Under the pieces are notes generated by a model. The model did not search any database, was not told the DNA's origin, and was given only the letters and a program-made list of their open reading frames with translations. A DNA stretch of 64,000 nt from Microbacterium rhizomatis (GTDB lineage: Bacteria; Actinomycetota; Actinomycetes; Actinomycetales; Microbacteriaceae). Where the stretch lies: contig NZ_VYSA01000002.1 in the NCBI RefSeq assembly GCF_008710745.1, forward strand, positions 930,001 through 994,000. The letters run 5' to 3'. A program made the position numbers and the translations under genes. Positions 26,565 through 35,272 of this stretch are shown here, in pieces; within the stretch, counting starts at the first letter, position 1, and each line of letters opens with the position of its first letter.

Positions 26565-27398
26565 TCAGAGGAAGATGTCGGGCAACATCCGGTCTTCGGG
26601 GGTGCCGGAGACAGCCGCGTATCCAGAGAGGTCTGTGATGCCGGCATCCGCGAGCACGTCTTCGACGATGAGCGTATGCCCGGTGTACTCGCGGGCGGGG
26701 CGCATGAGCACTTCGTACGCGGCATCCGCGTAGATCTCGGGCGTGCGACTGGCCGCCATCGCCTGGTCGCCGCCCAGCAGGTTCTGCACCGCCGCGGTGG
26801 CGATCGTCGTTCGCGGCCAGAGCGTGTTGGCGGCGATGCCGTCTTCGGCGAACTCGGCAGCGAGCCCGAGGGTCACCATCGTCATCCCGAACTTCGCGAG
26901 GGTGTAGCCGGTGTGCGCGCCGAGCCACGCGGGCGTGATGTTCAGCGGCGGCGAGAGCGACAGGATGTGCGGGTTCTCGCTCTCGCGCAGGATCGGCACG
27001 GCCGCGCGCGAGAGCATGAAGGTGCCGCGCACGTTGACATCCTGCATCAGGTCGTACTTCTTGGGCTGAAGCTCGAGGGTCCGCGACAGGTCGATGACGC
27101 TCGCGTTGTTGATGACGATGTCGATACCGCCGAACTCGCCCTGCGCTTTGAGCACGGCCTCGGTGATGTCGTCGTCGTTCCGCACATCCCCGACGATCGG
27201 GAGCGCCCGGCCGCCGACCGCGCGAATCTGCTCGGCCGCGGTGTGGACCGTGCCCTCGAGCCGGGGATGCGGGGTGTCGGTCTTGGCGAGAAGCACGATG
27301 TTCGCGCCGTCCGCCGCCGCCCGCAAAGCGATCGCGAGGCCGATGCCGCGGCTGCCGCCCGACATGAGGACGGTCTTTCCACCGAGGCTCTGGCTCAT
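26565..27398 (-). CDS. SDR oxidoreductase (HSDL2/citronellol-dehydrogenase-like)
   Basis: 277 residues starting MSQSLGGKTVLMSGG. Cofactor loop SGGSRGIGLAIA, then a distinctive AKTDTPHPRLEGTVHTAAEQI segment, NNASVIDLSRT, and the active-site region SLSPPLNITPAWLGAHTGYTLAKFG (Tyr-x-x-x-Lys). That inserted HPRLEGT motif marks the HSDL2/citronellol-dehydrogenase subgroup. Its ATG overlaps the stop of the upstream enoyl-CoA hydratase gene (ATGA), so both probably work in one acyl-CoA or branched-lipid degradation path. Confidence 0.87.
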   Translation of the reverse strand: MSQSLGGKTVLMSGGSRGIGLAIALRAAADGANIVLLAKTDTPHPRLEGTVHTAAEQIRAVGGRALPIVGDVRNDDDITEAVLKAQGEFGGIDIVINNASVIDLSRTLELQPKKYDLMQDVNVRGTFMLSRAAVPILRESENPHILSLSPPLNITPAWLGAHTGYTLAKFGMTMVTLGLAAEFAEDGIAANTLWPRTTIATAAVQNLLGGDQAMAASRTPEIYADAAYEVLMRPAREYTGHTLIVEDVLADAGITDLSGYAAVSGTPEDRMLPDIFL

Positions 27399-28174
27399 CG
27401 GGCTGCCTTCCGGGCGGATGCCGCAGCGAACGCGGCGACGCGGGCTTGGGCCTCGGGAGTGGCGAGCGCAGCTCCGATCGTGCGCGCCTCGTCGCCGAGC
27501 TGATCGAGGGTGCGCTGCTCGGGGGCGGCGCGCACCAGGCGCTTGGCCTGTCCGTAGGCCGCGCTCGCCCCGGCGAGCCAGAACCGGGCGATCTCTTCGC
27601 CGCGCGCACGGACCTGGTCGGGCGCGACCGCCTCGGCCACCAGACCCCACTCGACCGCCTCGGCTGCGCTGAGCAGGCGATCCTGCAGCACGAGCTGGAG
27701 GGCGCGGCGCTGCCCCACCGCACGGTGCAGCTGAGCCGTGACCGACAGGTCGGGCGTGAGGCCCATGTTGGCGTACAGGCTGCCGATGCGCGAGTCTTCA
27801 CCGACGACGGCATAGTCCGACGCGAGGAGGATGCCGAGGCCACCCCCGGCGGTCGTACCCTGGGCCGCGGCGACCACCGGCTTATCCGATTCGATCAGCG
27901 AGAGGATGCCGCGGTTGATCACGCCGGCGAGCTCGGTGATGCCGTCGGCGGAGAATCCGCCCGCGGCCATTCCGAGGACATCGCCTCCGGCGCAGAAGGA
28001 CGGTCCTTCGGCATCGAGGAGGATCGCCCCGACGTCGTCGCGCGCGACCGCTTCGGCCGTGATGCGCTCCCAGGCCCGTGCGGTCGCCTCGTCGAATGCG
28101 TTCAGGCGGGTCGGTCGATTCAGGGTGATGCGCGCGAGGCCCTCGTGCACGGAGAACAGAATCGGGTCGGTCAT
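27395..28174 (-). CDS. Enoyl-CoA hydratase/isomerase
   Basis: 259 residues starting MTDPILFSVHEGLARITLNRP. Crotonase-fold motifs: LNAFDEATARAWE, the oxyanion-hole FCAGGDVLGMA, and AAAQGTTAGGGLGILLASDYAVV. The usual Glu of classical hydratases at the second catalytic position falls in MGLTPDLSVTAQL, where Asp is seen, so isomerase- or hydrolase-type chemistry is possible. It is the middle gene of three co-directional lipid-catabolism genes; a further SDR starts 81 bases upstream. Confidence 0.87.
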   Translation of the reverse strand: MTDPILFSVHEGLARITLNRPTRLNAFDEATARAWERITAEAVARDDVGAILLDAEGPSFCAGGDVLGMAAGGFSADGITELAGVINRGILSLIESDKPVVAAAQGTTAGGGLGILLASDYAVVGEDSRIGSLYANMGLTPDLSVTAQLHRAVGQRRALQLVLQDRLLSAAEAVEWGLVAEAVAPDQVRARGEEIARFWLAGASAAYGQAKRLVRAAPEQRTLDQLGDEARTIGAALATPEAQARVAAFAAASARKAAR

Positions 28175-28255
28175 GTCAGTTCCTCACGTCGACGTGCTCA
28201 TCGGGGCCATGCGGAGCTTTTTTCAACCCCGTACGGATCACTCTTGGCATGCGAC

Positions 28256-29020
28256 TCACTTCGGTTGCATACGGATGGCGCCGTCCAGCCGGATCGTCTC
28301 GCCGTTGAGATAGCCGTTGTCGATGATCGCCATGACGAGCTGGGCGTACTCGTCGGGTCGGCCCAAGCGTTGCGGGTAGGGCACCTGCTGTCCGAGCGAA
28401 TCCTGAGCGGCCTGCGGCAGCCCCGCGAGCATGGGCGTCTCCATGATGCCCGGGGCGATCGTCAGCACGCGGATGCCGTAGCGGGCGAACTCGCGCGCGA
28501 TGGGGAGCGTCATCGCGTGCACGCCGCCCTTGCTCGCCGAGTACGCGGGCTGACCGATCTGTCCGTCGAACGCAGCGACGCTCGCCGTGTTGACGATGAC
28601 GCCGCGGTCGCCGCTGTCGGCGTCCGGCTCGGTGCGCGCCATCGCGGCCGATGCCTGCCCGATCACGTTGAACGTGCCGATCAGGTTCACCCTGATGACG
28701 CGCTCGAAGTCCCCGAGCGGCGAGGGGTCGCCATTGCGGCCGAGCACCTTGGCCGGCGGCGCGATGCCCGCGCAGTTCACCACGACCCTGAGGGGTCCGG
28801 CGGCTGCGGCGATCTTCACCGCCGCGGCGACCTGCTCCGGATCGGTGACGTCGGCGGGAGCGAACGTGCCACCGAGCTCGTCGGCGATCGCCGCTCCGGC
28901 CGAGGACGGAAGATCGATGATCGTGACGGCGGCGCCGGCCGCGGCGAGCCGGCGGGCGGTCGCAAGACCCAGACCGCTCGCACCACCGGTGACGAGGGCC
29001 GATGCTCCAGTGAGGTTCAT
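28256..29020 (-). CDS. 3-hydroxyacyl-CoA dehydrogenase type-2-like SDR
   Basis: 254 residues from ATG 29020 ([22 protein letters not shown]); a start 39 bases earlier is less likely because AAGGAGAG lies just before 29020. Motifs: [40 protein letters not shown], and the [16 protein letters not shown] run typical of HSD17B10-like 3-hydroxyacyl-CoA dehydrogenases, which oxidise short and branched 3-hydroxyacyl-CoAs. Together with the ECH and the second SDR it suggests a small beta-oxidation module. The upstream gap holds a family B repeat. Confidence 0.87.
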   Translation of the reverse strand: MNLTGASALVTGGASGLGLATARRLAAAGAAVTIIDLPSSAGAAIADELGGTFAPADVTDPEQVAAAVKIAAAAGPLRVVVNCAGIAPPAKVLGRNGDPSPLGDFERVIRVNLIGTFNVIGQASAAMARTEPDADSGDRGVIVNTASVAAFDGQIGQPAYSASKGGVHAMTLPIAREFARYGIRVLTIAPGIMETPMLAGLPQAAQDSLGQQVPYPQRLGRPDEYAQLVMAIIDNGYLNGETIRLDGAIRMQPK

Positions 29021-29098
29021 GTGCTCTCCTTCGAACTTGAGTCTCAGCCTAGTTGACACTCCGTGTCAGGTCGGTTCCCGCATCCCGCGTCTGCTCCG

Positions 29099-29165
29099 GT
29101 CGGAGGATCCGCGCGATGTCGGAGGTTTCCCGGCAAATCCTCCGACAAAGGGGCGATCTTCCGAC
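29099..29165. repeat. Dispersed four-arm repeat family B, copy B2
   Basis: GTCGGAGGATCC and GTCGGAGG in direct orientation, followed by ATCCTCCGAC and GATCTTCCGAC in inverted orientation. Same four-arm layout as 13744-13816 and 51284-51351. It lies between ykoC and the hydroxyacyl-CoA dehydrogenase gene, both on the minus strand. Confidence 0.8.
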
Positions 29166-29203
29166 GGGCCGAGGGGGAGACACAGCTGCGCGAGGCGACG
29201 GGC

Positions 29204-29992
29204 TCAACGCCCGAGGATGAACGTCCACGATCCGGTCACGACCGACACGGTGATCGCCACGGCCGAGATCGCCGCCCCCACGGCGAGCAGCATCCATTCC
29301 CGACCGCCGAACCGCGACTCGCGCGCCCAGGTGCGCACGCCGTGGCCCCCGAAGCCGCGCGCCTCCATCGCCGTGGCGAGCTTGGACGCCCGTCGGATCG
29401 AGAGGACCAGGAGCGCGAACGCCATCCCGAACAGCCTGCGCACACGCCCGGCATCGGCCACTCCGCGTGCGCGTCGGGCGAGCGAGAGGGCGCGCCAGTC
29501 GTCGGTGAGCAGCCCGATCAGACGCATGCCGGCGAGCGCTCCGAGCACGAAGCGGCTCGGCAGGCGCACGATCTGCGAGAGGCCGTCGGCCAGATCGGTG
29601 GGGTCGACGGTCACGAACAGCACCACGGCGGGCAGCCCGATGGCGAGCACGCGGAAGAACGTCGCCAGGGCCAGCTCGAGCGAGCCGTCGCTGATCCGGA
29701 GCACGAACCAGTCGACGTAGATCTGGCCGGTCGTCGTGCCGTACAGCGCGATCGTGACCGCAGTGATCGGCGCCGCGATCCACACCGGCGACGTGCGCAG
29801 CCAGAACTCGCGCCACGTCAGCCCGGCGAAGACGAAGAGCACCGATTCGAGCGCGAGCGCGGTGGCCGCAGACACCCAGTCGATCGTGAGGATGAGCGGA
29901 GCGCTGATCAGAAAGGCCGCGCCGAGCTTCGCGACCGGATTGATCCCCGCGATGGGCCCCCGCCGCACGCGGCGCGCGTCGAGCAGACTCAC
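29204..29992 (-). CDS. ykoC: ECF transporter T component (thiamine/HMP)
   Basis: 262 residues, GTG start overlapping the ATPase stop (GTGA). Several hydrophobic helices (AAFLISAPLILTIDWV, AALALESVLFVFAGL, FFRVLAIGLPAVVLFV) are followed by two cytoplasmic coupling helices with the EcfT signatures SLARRARGVAD and AMEARGFGG, then a last helix (MLLAVGAAISAVAITVSVV). EcfT links the S component to the ATPases. Last gene of the riboswitch-headed ykoE-ykoD-ykoC operon. Confidence 0.92.
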   Translation of the reverse strand: MSLLDARRVRRGPIAGINPVAKLGAAFLISAPLILTIDWVSAATALALESVLFVFAGLTWREFWLRTSPVWIAAPITAVTIALYGTTTGQIYVDWFVLRISDGSLELALATFFRVLAIGLPAVVLFVTVDPTDLADGLSQIVRLPSRFVLGALAGMRLIGLLTDDWRALSLARRARGVADAGRVRRLFGMAFALLVLSIRRASKLATAMEARGFGGHGVRTWARESRFGGREWMLLAVGAAISAVAITVSVVTGSWTFILGR

Positions 29993-31491
29993 CCCGGCCC
30001 GCCCAGCACGAATGGGCGCGCCGAGAGAGCCTGCAGCACGTCGTCGTCATGCGTGATCGCAACGATCGCCGCCGGTTCGCCCGAGCCGCGACCGTCTCGC
30101 AGGTCGGCGATGATCGCGACGAGTTCGGCCCAGGTGATCGCATCCTGCCCGAACGTGGGTTCGTCCAGGACGATCACCCGCGGGCGGGTCGCGAGCGCGG
30201 CCGCGACTGTGAGGCGGCGCTTCTCACCACCCGAGAGCGTGTACGGATTCGCCGCAGCGAGTGCGTCGAGTCGCAGACGGGCCAGCAGCTCATCGACGCG
30301 CTCCGCGATCTCGTGCTCGGGCAGCTGCAGGGCACGGGGGCCGACCTCGAGCTCAGCCCGCACGGTGGTCGCCAGAAGCTGGTGCTCGGGATCTTGGAAG
30401 ACGGTGCCGATCCGGGTGAGAAGCTGACGCGAGCTCCACGAGATCGGGTCGCCCCGTGCGCCATCCGCGAGCCGGGTGGATGCTTCCACCCGCCCGCTCT
30501 CGGGAGCGATGAGCCCCGCGAGCGTCAGGCCGAGGGTGGACTTGCCCGACCCGTTGGGGCCGGTGATCCCGAGCACCTCACCGGGTCGGACCTCGGCCTC
30601 GAGCGGCCCGGCGACCGGCACCCCGCGCCGCCGGGCCGCGACGAGCGCCTCGGCGCGCAGCATCGGCTCACCGGGGGCGTGAACGGGCCGCGGAGGGAAG
30701 TCCGGGCGGATGCCGGGAACCCAGACGCCCGCCGCGGCGAGCGACTTCCCGCGCACCCGGAGCACCTCGTCGGGATTGCCGTCGGCGATGACCCCGCCCG
30801 CGGCGCTGCCCGAGCCGGTGTCGCCCCGGCCTGCGCCGAGCACGATCACCCGGTCGACCACCGGGAGCCACACGTCGAGGCGGTGCTCGACGACGACGAG
30901 AGTCGCGCCGGAGCGCGCGGTGGCACGGACCACCGCATCCCGCACGTCGGTGACCCCCATCGGATCGAGGTTCGCGGTCGGCTCGTCGAGCAGGATCGCC
31001 CCGGGCGACATCGCGATCACCCCGGCGAGCGCGAGCCGCTGCTTCTGCCCGCCGCTCAGCGCCGACGTCGAACGGTCGAGCTCGACATCGAGGCCGACGG
31101 CGTCGAGCGCTGCGCGCACGCGCGGCCAGATCTCGGTGCGCGCAACGCCGAGGTTCTCACAGCCGAAGGCGACGTCGTCGCCCACGCGCGCGAGGATCGC
31201 CTGGCTGTCGGGATCCTGCAGGACGAGCCCCGCCCGCCCCCGCGCACGCGCGGCAGGCGTGCCGTCGACCAGGAGGGCACCCTGCGACTCGCCCTCGTCG
31301 TCACCCCCGAGCACTCCGGCGAGGCCCTGGAGGAGCGTGGATTTGCCCGAGCCGGAAGCCCCGAGCAGCAGAACCCGTTCGCCGGGCGCGATCCGGAAGG
31401 AGACGTCCCGAAGGGCCCACCTCTGCCGCGTGGCGTGCCGCCACGCCCAGCCGCGCGCCTCGAGCGCCGCGGGCGTGGCGAGATGATCCAC
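29989..31491 (-). CDS. ykoD: ECF transporter ATPase, two fused ATP-binding domains
   Basis: 500 residues with two ABC cassettes. First: Walker A LLGASGSGKST (about 46-56), signature LSGGQKQRLALAG, Walker B ILLDEPTANLD. Second: Walker A TGPNGSGKST, signature LSGGEKRRLTVAA, Walker B VIVLDEPTFGQD. Each is a full NBD, so this single protein replaces the EcfA/EcfA' pair, as in YkoD-type thiamine-precursor transporters. It starts one base after the ykoE stop and overlaps ykoC. In the second cassette Gly replaces Asn in the usual TxGLD region (FGQD), so the two sites may not be equivalent. Confidence 0.93.
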   Translation of the reverse strand: MDHLATPAALEARGWAWRHATRQRWALRDVSFRIAPGERVLLLGASGSGKSTLLQGLAGVLGGDDEGESQGALLVDGTPAARARGRAGLVLQDPDSQAILARVGDDVAFGCENLGVARTEIWPRVRAALDAVGLDVELDRSTSALSGGQKQRLALAGVIAMSPGAILLDEPTANLDPMGVTDVRDAVVRATARSGATLVVVEHRLDVWLPVVDRVIVLGAGRGDTGSGSAAGGVIADGNPDEVLRVRGKSLAAAGVWVPGIRPDFPPRPVHAPGEPMLRAEALVAARRRGVPVAGPLEAEVRPGEVLGITGPNGSGKSTLGLTLAGLIAPESGRVEASTRLADGARGDPISWSSRQLLTRIGTVFQDPEHQLLATTVRAELEVGPRALQLPEHEIAERVDELLARLRLDALAAANPYTLSGGEKRRLTVAAALATRPRVIVLDEPTFGQDAITWAELVAIIADLRDGRGSGEPAAIVAITHDDDVLQALSARPFVLGGPG

Positions 31492-31492
31492 G

Positions 31493-32140
31493 TTAGACGC
31501 GGGCGGTGTTCTCGCGGCCGGACGCGAAACGCCCGAGGGCGCCTGTGCGCGCGAGCCCGCGCGCGATCAGCCAGGCGCCCGCGCCGGCGATGACGGCCCC
31601 CGAGACCGTGGTGCTCACGATGTAGATCACGACGAACGCCGTGTCTGAACCTGCGTACCAGACGAGGCTGTCGTTGATCCCGCAGGCGAGCCCCGCGCCG
31701 GCTCCCGCCAGGATCGCAACCGGGAGCCGCCAGGAGGCGTAGAGGAACGCGAGGAAGACGATCTCCGCGCCGAGGCCCTGCACCAGGCCGGACTCGATCG
31801 TCCATGCCCCCCACTGCGCGCCGATCAGGGCCGAGACGACCGCGGCGACCGTCTCGGTGAACAGCGCGGCGCCGGGCTTGCGGATGACGAGGGCGCCCAG
31901 CACTCCGGCGAACAGCCACGGGCCCGCCATGAGCCCCTGCAGGCCTGGAAGGACGGCCGACAGCGCAGCCCCCGGCACCTGGTACCCGATGTTCCAGAGC
32001 AGGAACACGAGGGATGACGCGACACCGATCACACTCGCGACGACGATGTCGACGACCCGCCAGCGCCACGTGATCGCGGCCCATCCCCGAGGCGTGGTCT
32101 CGCGTGCTCCCGTGACGGAAGGCGACGTGGAAACATTCAT
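31493..32140 (-). CDS. ykoE: ECF transporter S component, YkoE family (HMP/thiamine uptake)
   Basis: 215 residues from ATG 32140, with GGAGGAG five bases upstream; the longer open frame would run through the riboswitch. About six helices; the pattern DIVVASVIGVASSLVFLLWN, RKPGAALFTETVAAVVSAL and IESGLVQGLGAEIVFLAF is that of YkoE, the substrate-binding subunit for hydroxymethylpyrimidine or thiamine. A TPP riboswitch directly precedes it, which makes thiamine-related specificity nearly certain. Next genes: ykoD and ykoC. Confidence 0.95.
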   Translation of the reverse strand: MNVSTSPSVTGARETTPRGWAAITWRWRVVDIVVASVIGVASSLVFLLWNIGYQVPGAALSAVLPGLQGLMAGPWLFAGVLGALVIRKPGAALFTETVAAVVSALIGAQWGAWTIESGLVQGLGAEIVFLAFLYASWRLPVAILAGAGAGLACGINDSLVWYAGSDTAFVVIYIVSTTVSGAVIAGAGAWLIARGLARTGALGRFASGRENTARV

Positions 32141-32146
32141 TTCTGC

Positions 32147-32231
32147 TCCTCCCTGCGCTGGCATGATCCAGATCAGGTTCGACGGTCGAAGCGTGGATCG
32201 CTTCCTCTCAGCCCGGCTCACCGGACTCCCG
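32147..32231 (-). ncRNA. TPP riboswitch (THI element) controlling ykoEDC
   Basis: On the minus strand the conserved blocks appear in order: CTGAGAGG (complement of 32204-32211), GAACCTGATC then TGGATCATGCCAGCG (complement of about 32158-32180), and CAGGGAGGAG closing the outer helix with the 5' GAGTCCGG/GGGC side. These are the pyrimidine- and pyrophosphate-sensor elements of the THI box. The 3' side of the closing helix contains the ykoE ribosome-binding site, and no U-rich hairpin follows, so translational control is inferred: TPP binding hides the site. Confidence 0.95.
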
Positions 32232-32245
32232 TGGTTCTGGCGTTG

Positions 32246-32251
32246 AGTATA
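32246..32251 (-). promoter_or_regulatory. Candidate -10 box for the ykoEDC transcript
   Basis: TATACT on the minus strand, about 15 bases before the riboswitch 5' end. The hexamer 17 bases upstream is a poor match to a -35. Confidence 0.45.
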
Positions 32252-32268
32252 GCCCCGCTCAGGTCCGG

Positions 32269-32274
32269 TAACTT
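32269..32274 (+). promoter_or_regulatory. Candidate -10 box for a leaderless carboxypeptidase transcript
   Basis: TAACTT (TANNNT pattern) ends six bases before the ATG at 32281, and TTGAGT at 32243-32248 is a loose -35. No Shine-Dalgarno sequence lies in front of the ATG, so the mRNA may begin at or next to the start codon. Confidence 0.4.
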
Positions 32275-32280
32275 ATTCGG

Positions 32281-33714
32281 ATGACGCTCGTGTCGCCGCC
32301 ACCGGAAGCGCCGCTCACACGCGCAGCGGCGCGGGCAGCAGCGGCCGCGGCGGCGGGCGCCTCGGCGGGCGCGGCGTCGCGCGTGGCGCTGTCGTGGGTG
32401 GACGAAGCATCCATCGCTCGTCCGCAGCCGGCCGCACAGAACCTCGACGCGGCGACGAATGCATTCGTGCTCGTCGAGCCCGACCTGCTCGGCAATCCCC
32501 CGCGCCGCTCGCCCTGGCGAGCGGGTGTGCTGGTGCCGATCGTGATCGCCGCCGCGCTGGTGGGCGTGTACGCGGCGACGACCCTGCTCTGGCCCCTCTA
32601 CGCGGTCGCACCGACGATCACGGCTGTGCAGGTCCCCTCGGCACCGGCGGCGGCGGCGGCTCCGGCGTGGCCCGCCACGGGGAGCGCCGCGATCTCGGTC
32701 GACCGCGTGGGCCAGCTCACCAGCACCTCCGACCCGGAAGCGATGGCGAGCATCACGAAGGTCGTGACCGCGCTGCTCGTGCTCGACCAGATGCCGCTCG
32801 CCGTCGGCGAGCAGGGCCCCGAGTACCGCTTCACGCAGGCCGACTCGGACGACTACTGGAACTACCTTTCCAACGACGAATCGGCGCTCGACGTGCCGGT
32901 CGACGGCACCCTCACGGAGTACCAGCTCCTGGAGGGGATGCTGGTGGGCTCGGCCGGAAACTACGCAGACCGTCTCGCGGGCGATCTGTGGCCCTCCGAC
33001 CGCGTGTTCGCCGCGGCAGCCGAGAGCTGGCTCACCTCGCACGGCGTGAACGGCATCACGATCGTGGAACCGACCGGCATCGATGCGGGGAACACCGCGA
33101 GTCCCGATGCCCTCATCCCGCTCGCGCAGCGCGCTCTGGAGAATCCGGTGATCGCCGAGATCGTCGCCAAGAAGTCGATAGATCTGCCCGGCGCCGGGGT
33201 GGTCGAGAACACGAACGGGCTCCTGGCGGACGACGGGGTGATCGGCGTGAAGACCGGCTCGCTCGAGGGCTACAACCTGCTGTCGGCCAAGAACGTCACG
33301 ATCGGGGAGACGACGGTGCGCCTGTACGCATCAGTGCTCGGCCAGCCCGACGACGCGTCTCGACTCGCGGCGAGCCGGGCCCTGTACGCGCAGATGGAGC
33401 AGGAGCTGCAGCCGCGTCCGTCGGTCACGGCGGGCACTCTCGCCGGCGTCGTCAACACCCGCTGGGGGGCGAGTGTGGATGTCGTGACCTCCGCCGATGC
33501 CGGCGTGATCCTGTGGAACGGCGGCACCGGTGCGGTGACCACGACATACGCCCTCGGCGACAACCGCACGAGCGGCGACGCCGTCGGGTCGCTCGAGGTG
33601 ACCGGACCGCTGAATACGACCACGGTGGGCCTGAAGCTGTCCGCGGACATCCCCGATCCGAGTCCGTGGTGGCGCTTGACGCACCCGCTGGACCTCTTCG
33701 GCCTCGCGGGCTGA
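32281..33714 (+). CDS. D-alanyl-D-alanine carboxypeptidase (PBP5-like, membrane-anchored)
   Basis: 477 residues. A long cytoplasmic N-terminus begins with an Ala-rich helix, followed by one transmembrane helix (about 82-106) and a penicillin-binding domain. Motifs: SITK (157-160, nucleophile Ser157 and Lys160), a SAGN at 224-227 in place of the usual SxN (the register is ambiguous, so the Ser may be Ala), and VKTGSLEG (KTG box). It trims the terminal D-Ala from peptidoglycan stem peptides outside the membrane. Divergent from the riboswitch operon; the start has no ribosome-binding site and looks leaderless. Confidence 0.85.
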   Translation: MTLVSPPPEAPLTRAAARAAAAAAAGASAGAASRVALSWVDEASIARPQPAAQNLDAATNAFVLVEPDLLGNPPRRSPWRAGVLVPIVIAAALVGVYAATTLLWPLYAVAPTITAVQVPSAPAAAAAPAWPATGSAAISVDRVGQLTSTSDPEAMASITKVVTALLVLDQMPLAVGEQGPEYRFTQADSDDYWNYLSNDESALDVPVDGTLTEYQLLEGMLVGSAGNYADRLAGDLWPSDRVFAAAAESWLTSHGVNGITIVEPTGIDAGNTASPDALIPLAQRALENPVIAEIVAKKSIDLPGAGVVENTNGLLADDGVIGVKTGSLEGYNLLSAKNVTIGETTVRLYASVLGQPDDASRLAASRALYAQMEQELQPRPSVTAGTLAGVVNTRWGASVDVVTSADAGVILWNGGTGAVTTTYALGDNRTSGDAVGSLEVTGPLNTTTVGLKLSADIPDPSPWWRLTHPLDLFGLAG

Positions 33715-33725
33715 AGCGAAGCCAC

Positions 33726-34670
33726 TCAGACGAAGCGCACGGCCTGCTGAAGCCGGGTGCGGACGTCGAAGACCTCGTTGCCGCCGATCGCCCGCGCACC
33801 GGACGCCCCCCGACGCAGCACGGTCGACAGGGCGCTGCGTGCGACGATGACGACGGGGATGCCGCGGACCTTGCCGAGTTCGTCGATCGAGGTCATGACG
33901 TCGTCGTCGGGAAGCACGACCAGCGCCCCGCTGAACCGCACTCCCGCGGCGCGCGCGATCACCCGCATCCGCCCGAGCAGATCGGCGATGGGGGATCCGG
34001 GTACCCCGTCACCGATGATCTCGCCGCGCCGGAGGCGCACCGGTCCGCCGAAGTCCTCCGACAGCACGCCGTACAGTCCGCTCGGGCCCAGCACGATGTG
34101 GTCGAGCTTCGACTCGGGATCGCCCGAGCGGCCGCCCGCGGCGACGTCGTGCCACACCGTGTACCCCATACCGAGGTCGGCCACGATTCGCGCCGTCGCC
34201 TCTTCGGCGAGGGCATCGGCGAGAAGCCTGCGCAGGTGATGGGGCGCCGAGCGCACGACGGCGGGGTCGTACGGATCCTCGAGCGTGACCCCGCGTCCCG
34301 CCCACTCGCGGATGAGCACGAGGTAGCGCTCGCGGCGCCAGCCCCCCGGCTGACCGTACGACCGAGCCCGGGGGCGCGTGTCGGCGTGCGTCGACGGTGC
34401 ACGCCATCCGGACGACGAGCCGGCGGTCGAACTCATGGGGGCGAACGCGTCGGCGAAACCGTGACCCCGGTCGTATGCGGCGCGCGCCTCCTCCGTACCG
34501 ACGAGTTCCCACGCGCGCTGCACCTGGATGAAGACCGCGGCGTCACCGCCGGTATCGGGGTGGGTCTGGCGCAGGCGCAGGCGATACGCCTTGCGCAGGC
34601 CGTCGTCGTCCACGGTGGGCTCCACCCCCAGGACGTCGTACGCCGAAGCGGACAGCGGGCTGTCGAACAC
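33726..34670 (-). CDS. DnaJ-domain protein with NERD-like C-terminal region
   Basis: 314 residues, GTG start preceded by GGGGAG. Residues 9-68 are a J domain (AYDVLGVEPTVDDDGLRKAYRLRLRQTHPDTGG) with the HPD tripeptide that stimulates DnaK. A linker with Ser/Arg/Pro follows. From about 150 onward LADALAEEATARIVADLG and SKLDHIVLGPSGLYGVLSEDF resemble the nuclease-related NERD domain core. No Cys-rich zinc domain is present, so it is not a classical DnaJ. Function unknown; the join of a J domain to a NERD-like fold is unusual. Convergent with the carboxypeptidase gene, 11 bases apart. Confidence 0.7.
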   Translation of the reverse strand: MFDSPLSASAYDVLGVEPTVDDDGLRKAYRLRLRQTHPDTGGDAAVFIQVQRAWELVGTEEARAAYDRGHGFADAFAPMSSTAGSSSGWRAPSTHADTRPRARSYGQPGGWRRERYLVLIREWAGRGVTLEDPYDPAVVRSAPHHLRRLLADALAEEATARIVADLGMGYTVWHDVAAGGRSGDPESKLDHIVLGPSGLYGVLSEDFGGPVRLRRGEIIGDGVPGSPIADLLGRMRVIARAAGVRFSGALVVLPDDDVMTSIDELGKVRGIPVVIVARSALSTVLRRGASGARAIGGNEVFDVRTRLQQAVRFV

Positions 34671-34726
34671 GCGCGCTCCCCTCGATCCGGCGCGTTACAG
34701 GGTAACCCGCGATCCGATGCGTCGGC

Positions 34727-35272
34727 TCAGCGTCGCTCGTTGCGGCGGGCGTACGCGGCGGCGCTGCGGCTCGACAGCGCGAGCAGTACCAGGATGTCGA
34801 AGGCGAGCGACACGAAGCTCGTCTTGAGGGTGATCTCCTGTCCGTCGAACCACCAGTTGATGAACGCGAACGAGATCGAGATCACCGAGAACGCCATCAC
34901 GATCACGCGCGCGAGATTGCTGCCGCGGTAGGTGAAGAATCCGAGCACGAGGTCCAAGAGCAGCACAGCGCCCACGAACACGATCACGACCGTCAGGCCC
35001 GCGGAGGCGACATCGGCCGGGATCTCGCCGTCGCTCAGCGCCGGGTCGACCTGCGCCGCGACGGTCTTCCAGTTGAACGAAAGGTCGACGAGCACGAGAG
35101 CCCCCGCGATCACACGCAGCAGCACGAGGAGCGCCCCGGCTACCGTCGTGACCGGGCGCTTCATCTGCGGGTCGAAGACCACGGGCTGCATCAGCCGTGC
35201 GGCGGGTTCGTACGCGGGCCGCTTGGCGGGATCCTTCCGCGGCTCGACGGGCACTCCTCCGGAGGCGGTCAT
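34727..35272 (-). CDS. Four-helix membrane protein, function unknown
   Basis: 181 residues. A 37-residue cytoplasmic head rich in Pro/Lys/Arg is followed by four hydrophobic segments (TVAGALLVLLRVIAGALVLV, LTVVIVFVGAVLLLDLVLGFF, VIVMAFSVISISFAFINWWF, FVSLAFDILVLLAL) and a short basic tail. No family recognised. Its ATG overlaps the stop of the LssY-like gene by four bases, so the two are probably made together. Confidence 0.7.
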   Translation of the reverse strand: MTASGGVPVEPRKDPAKRPAYEPAARLMQPVVFDPQMKRPVTTVAGALLVLLRVIAGALVLVDLSFNWKTVAAQVDPALSDGEIPADVASAGLTVVIVFVGAVLLLDLVLGFFTYRGSNLARVIVMAFSVISISFAFINWWFDGQEITLKTSFVSLAFDILVLLALSSRSAAAYARRNERR

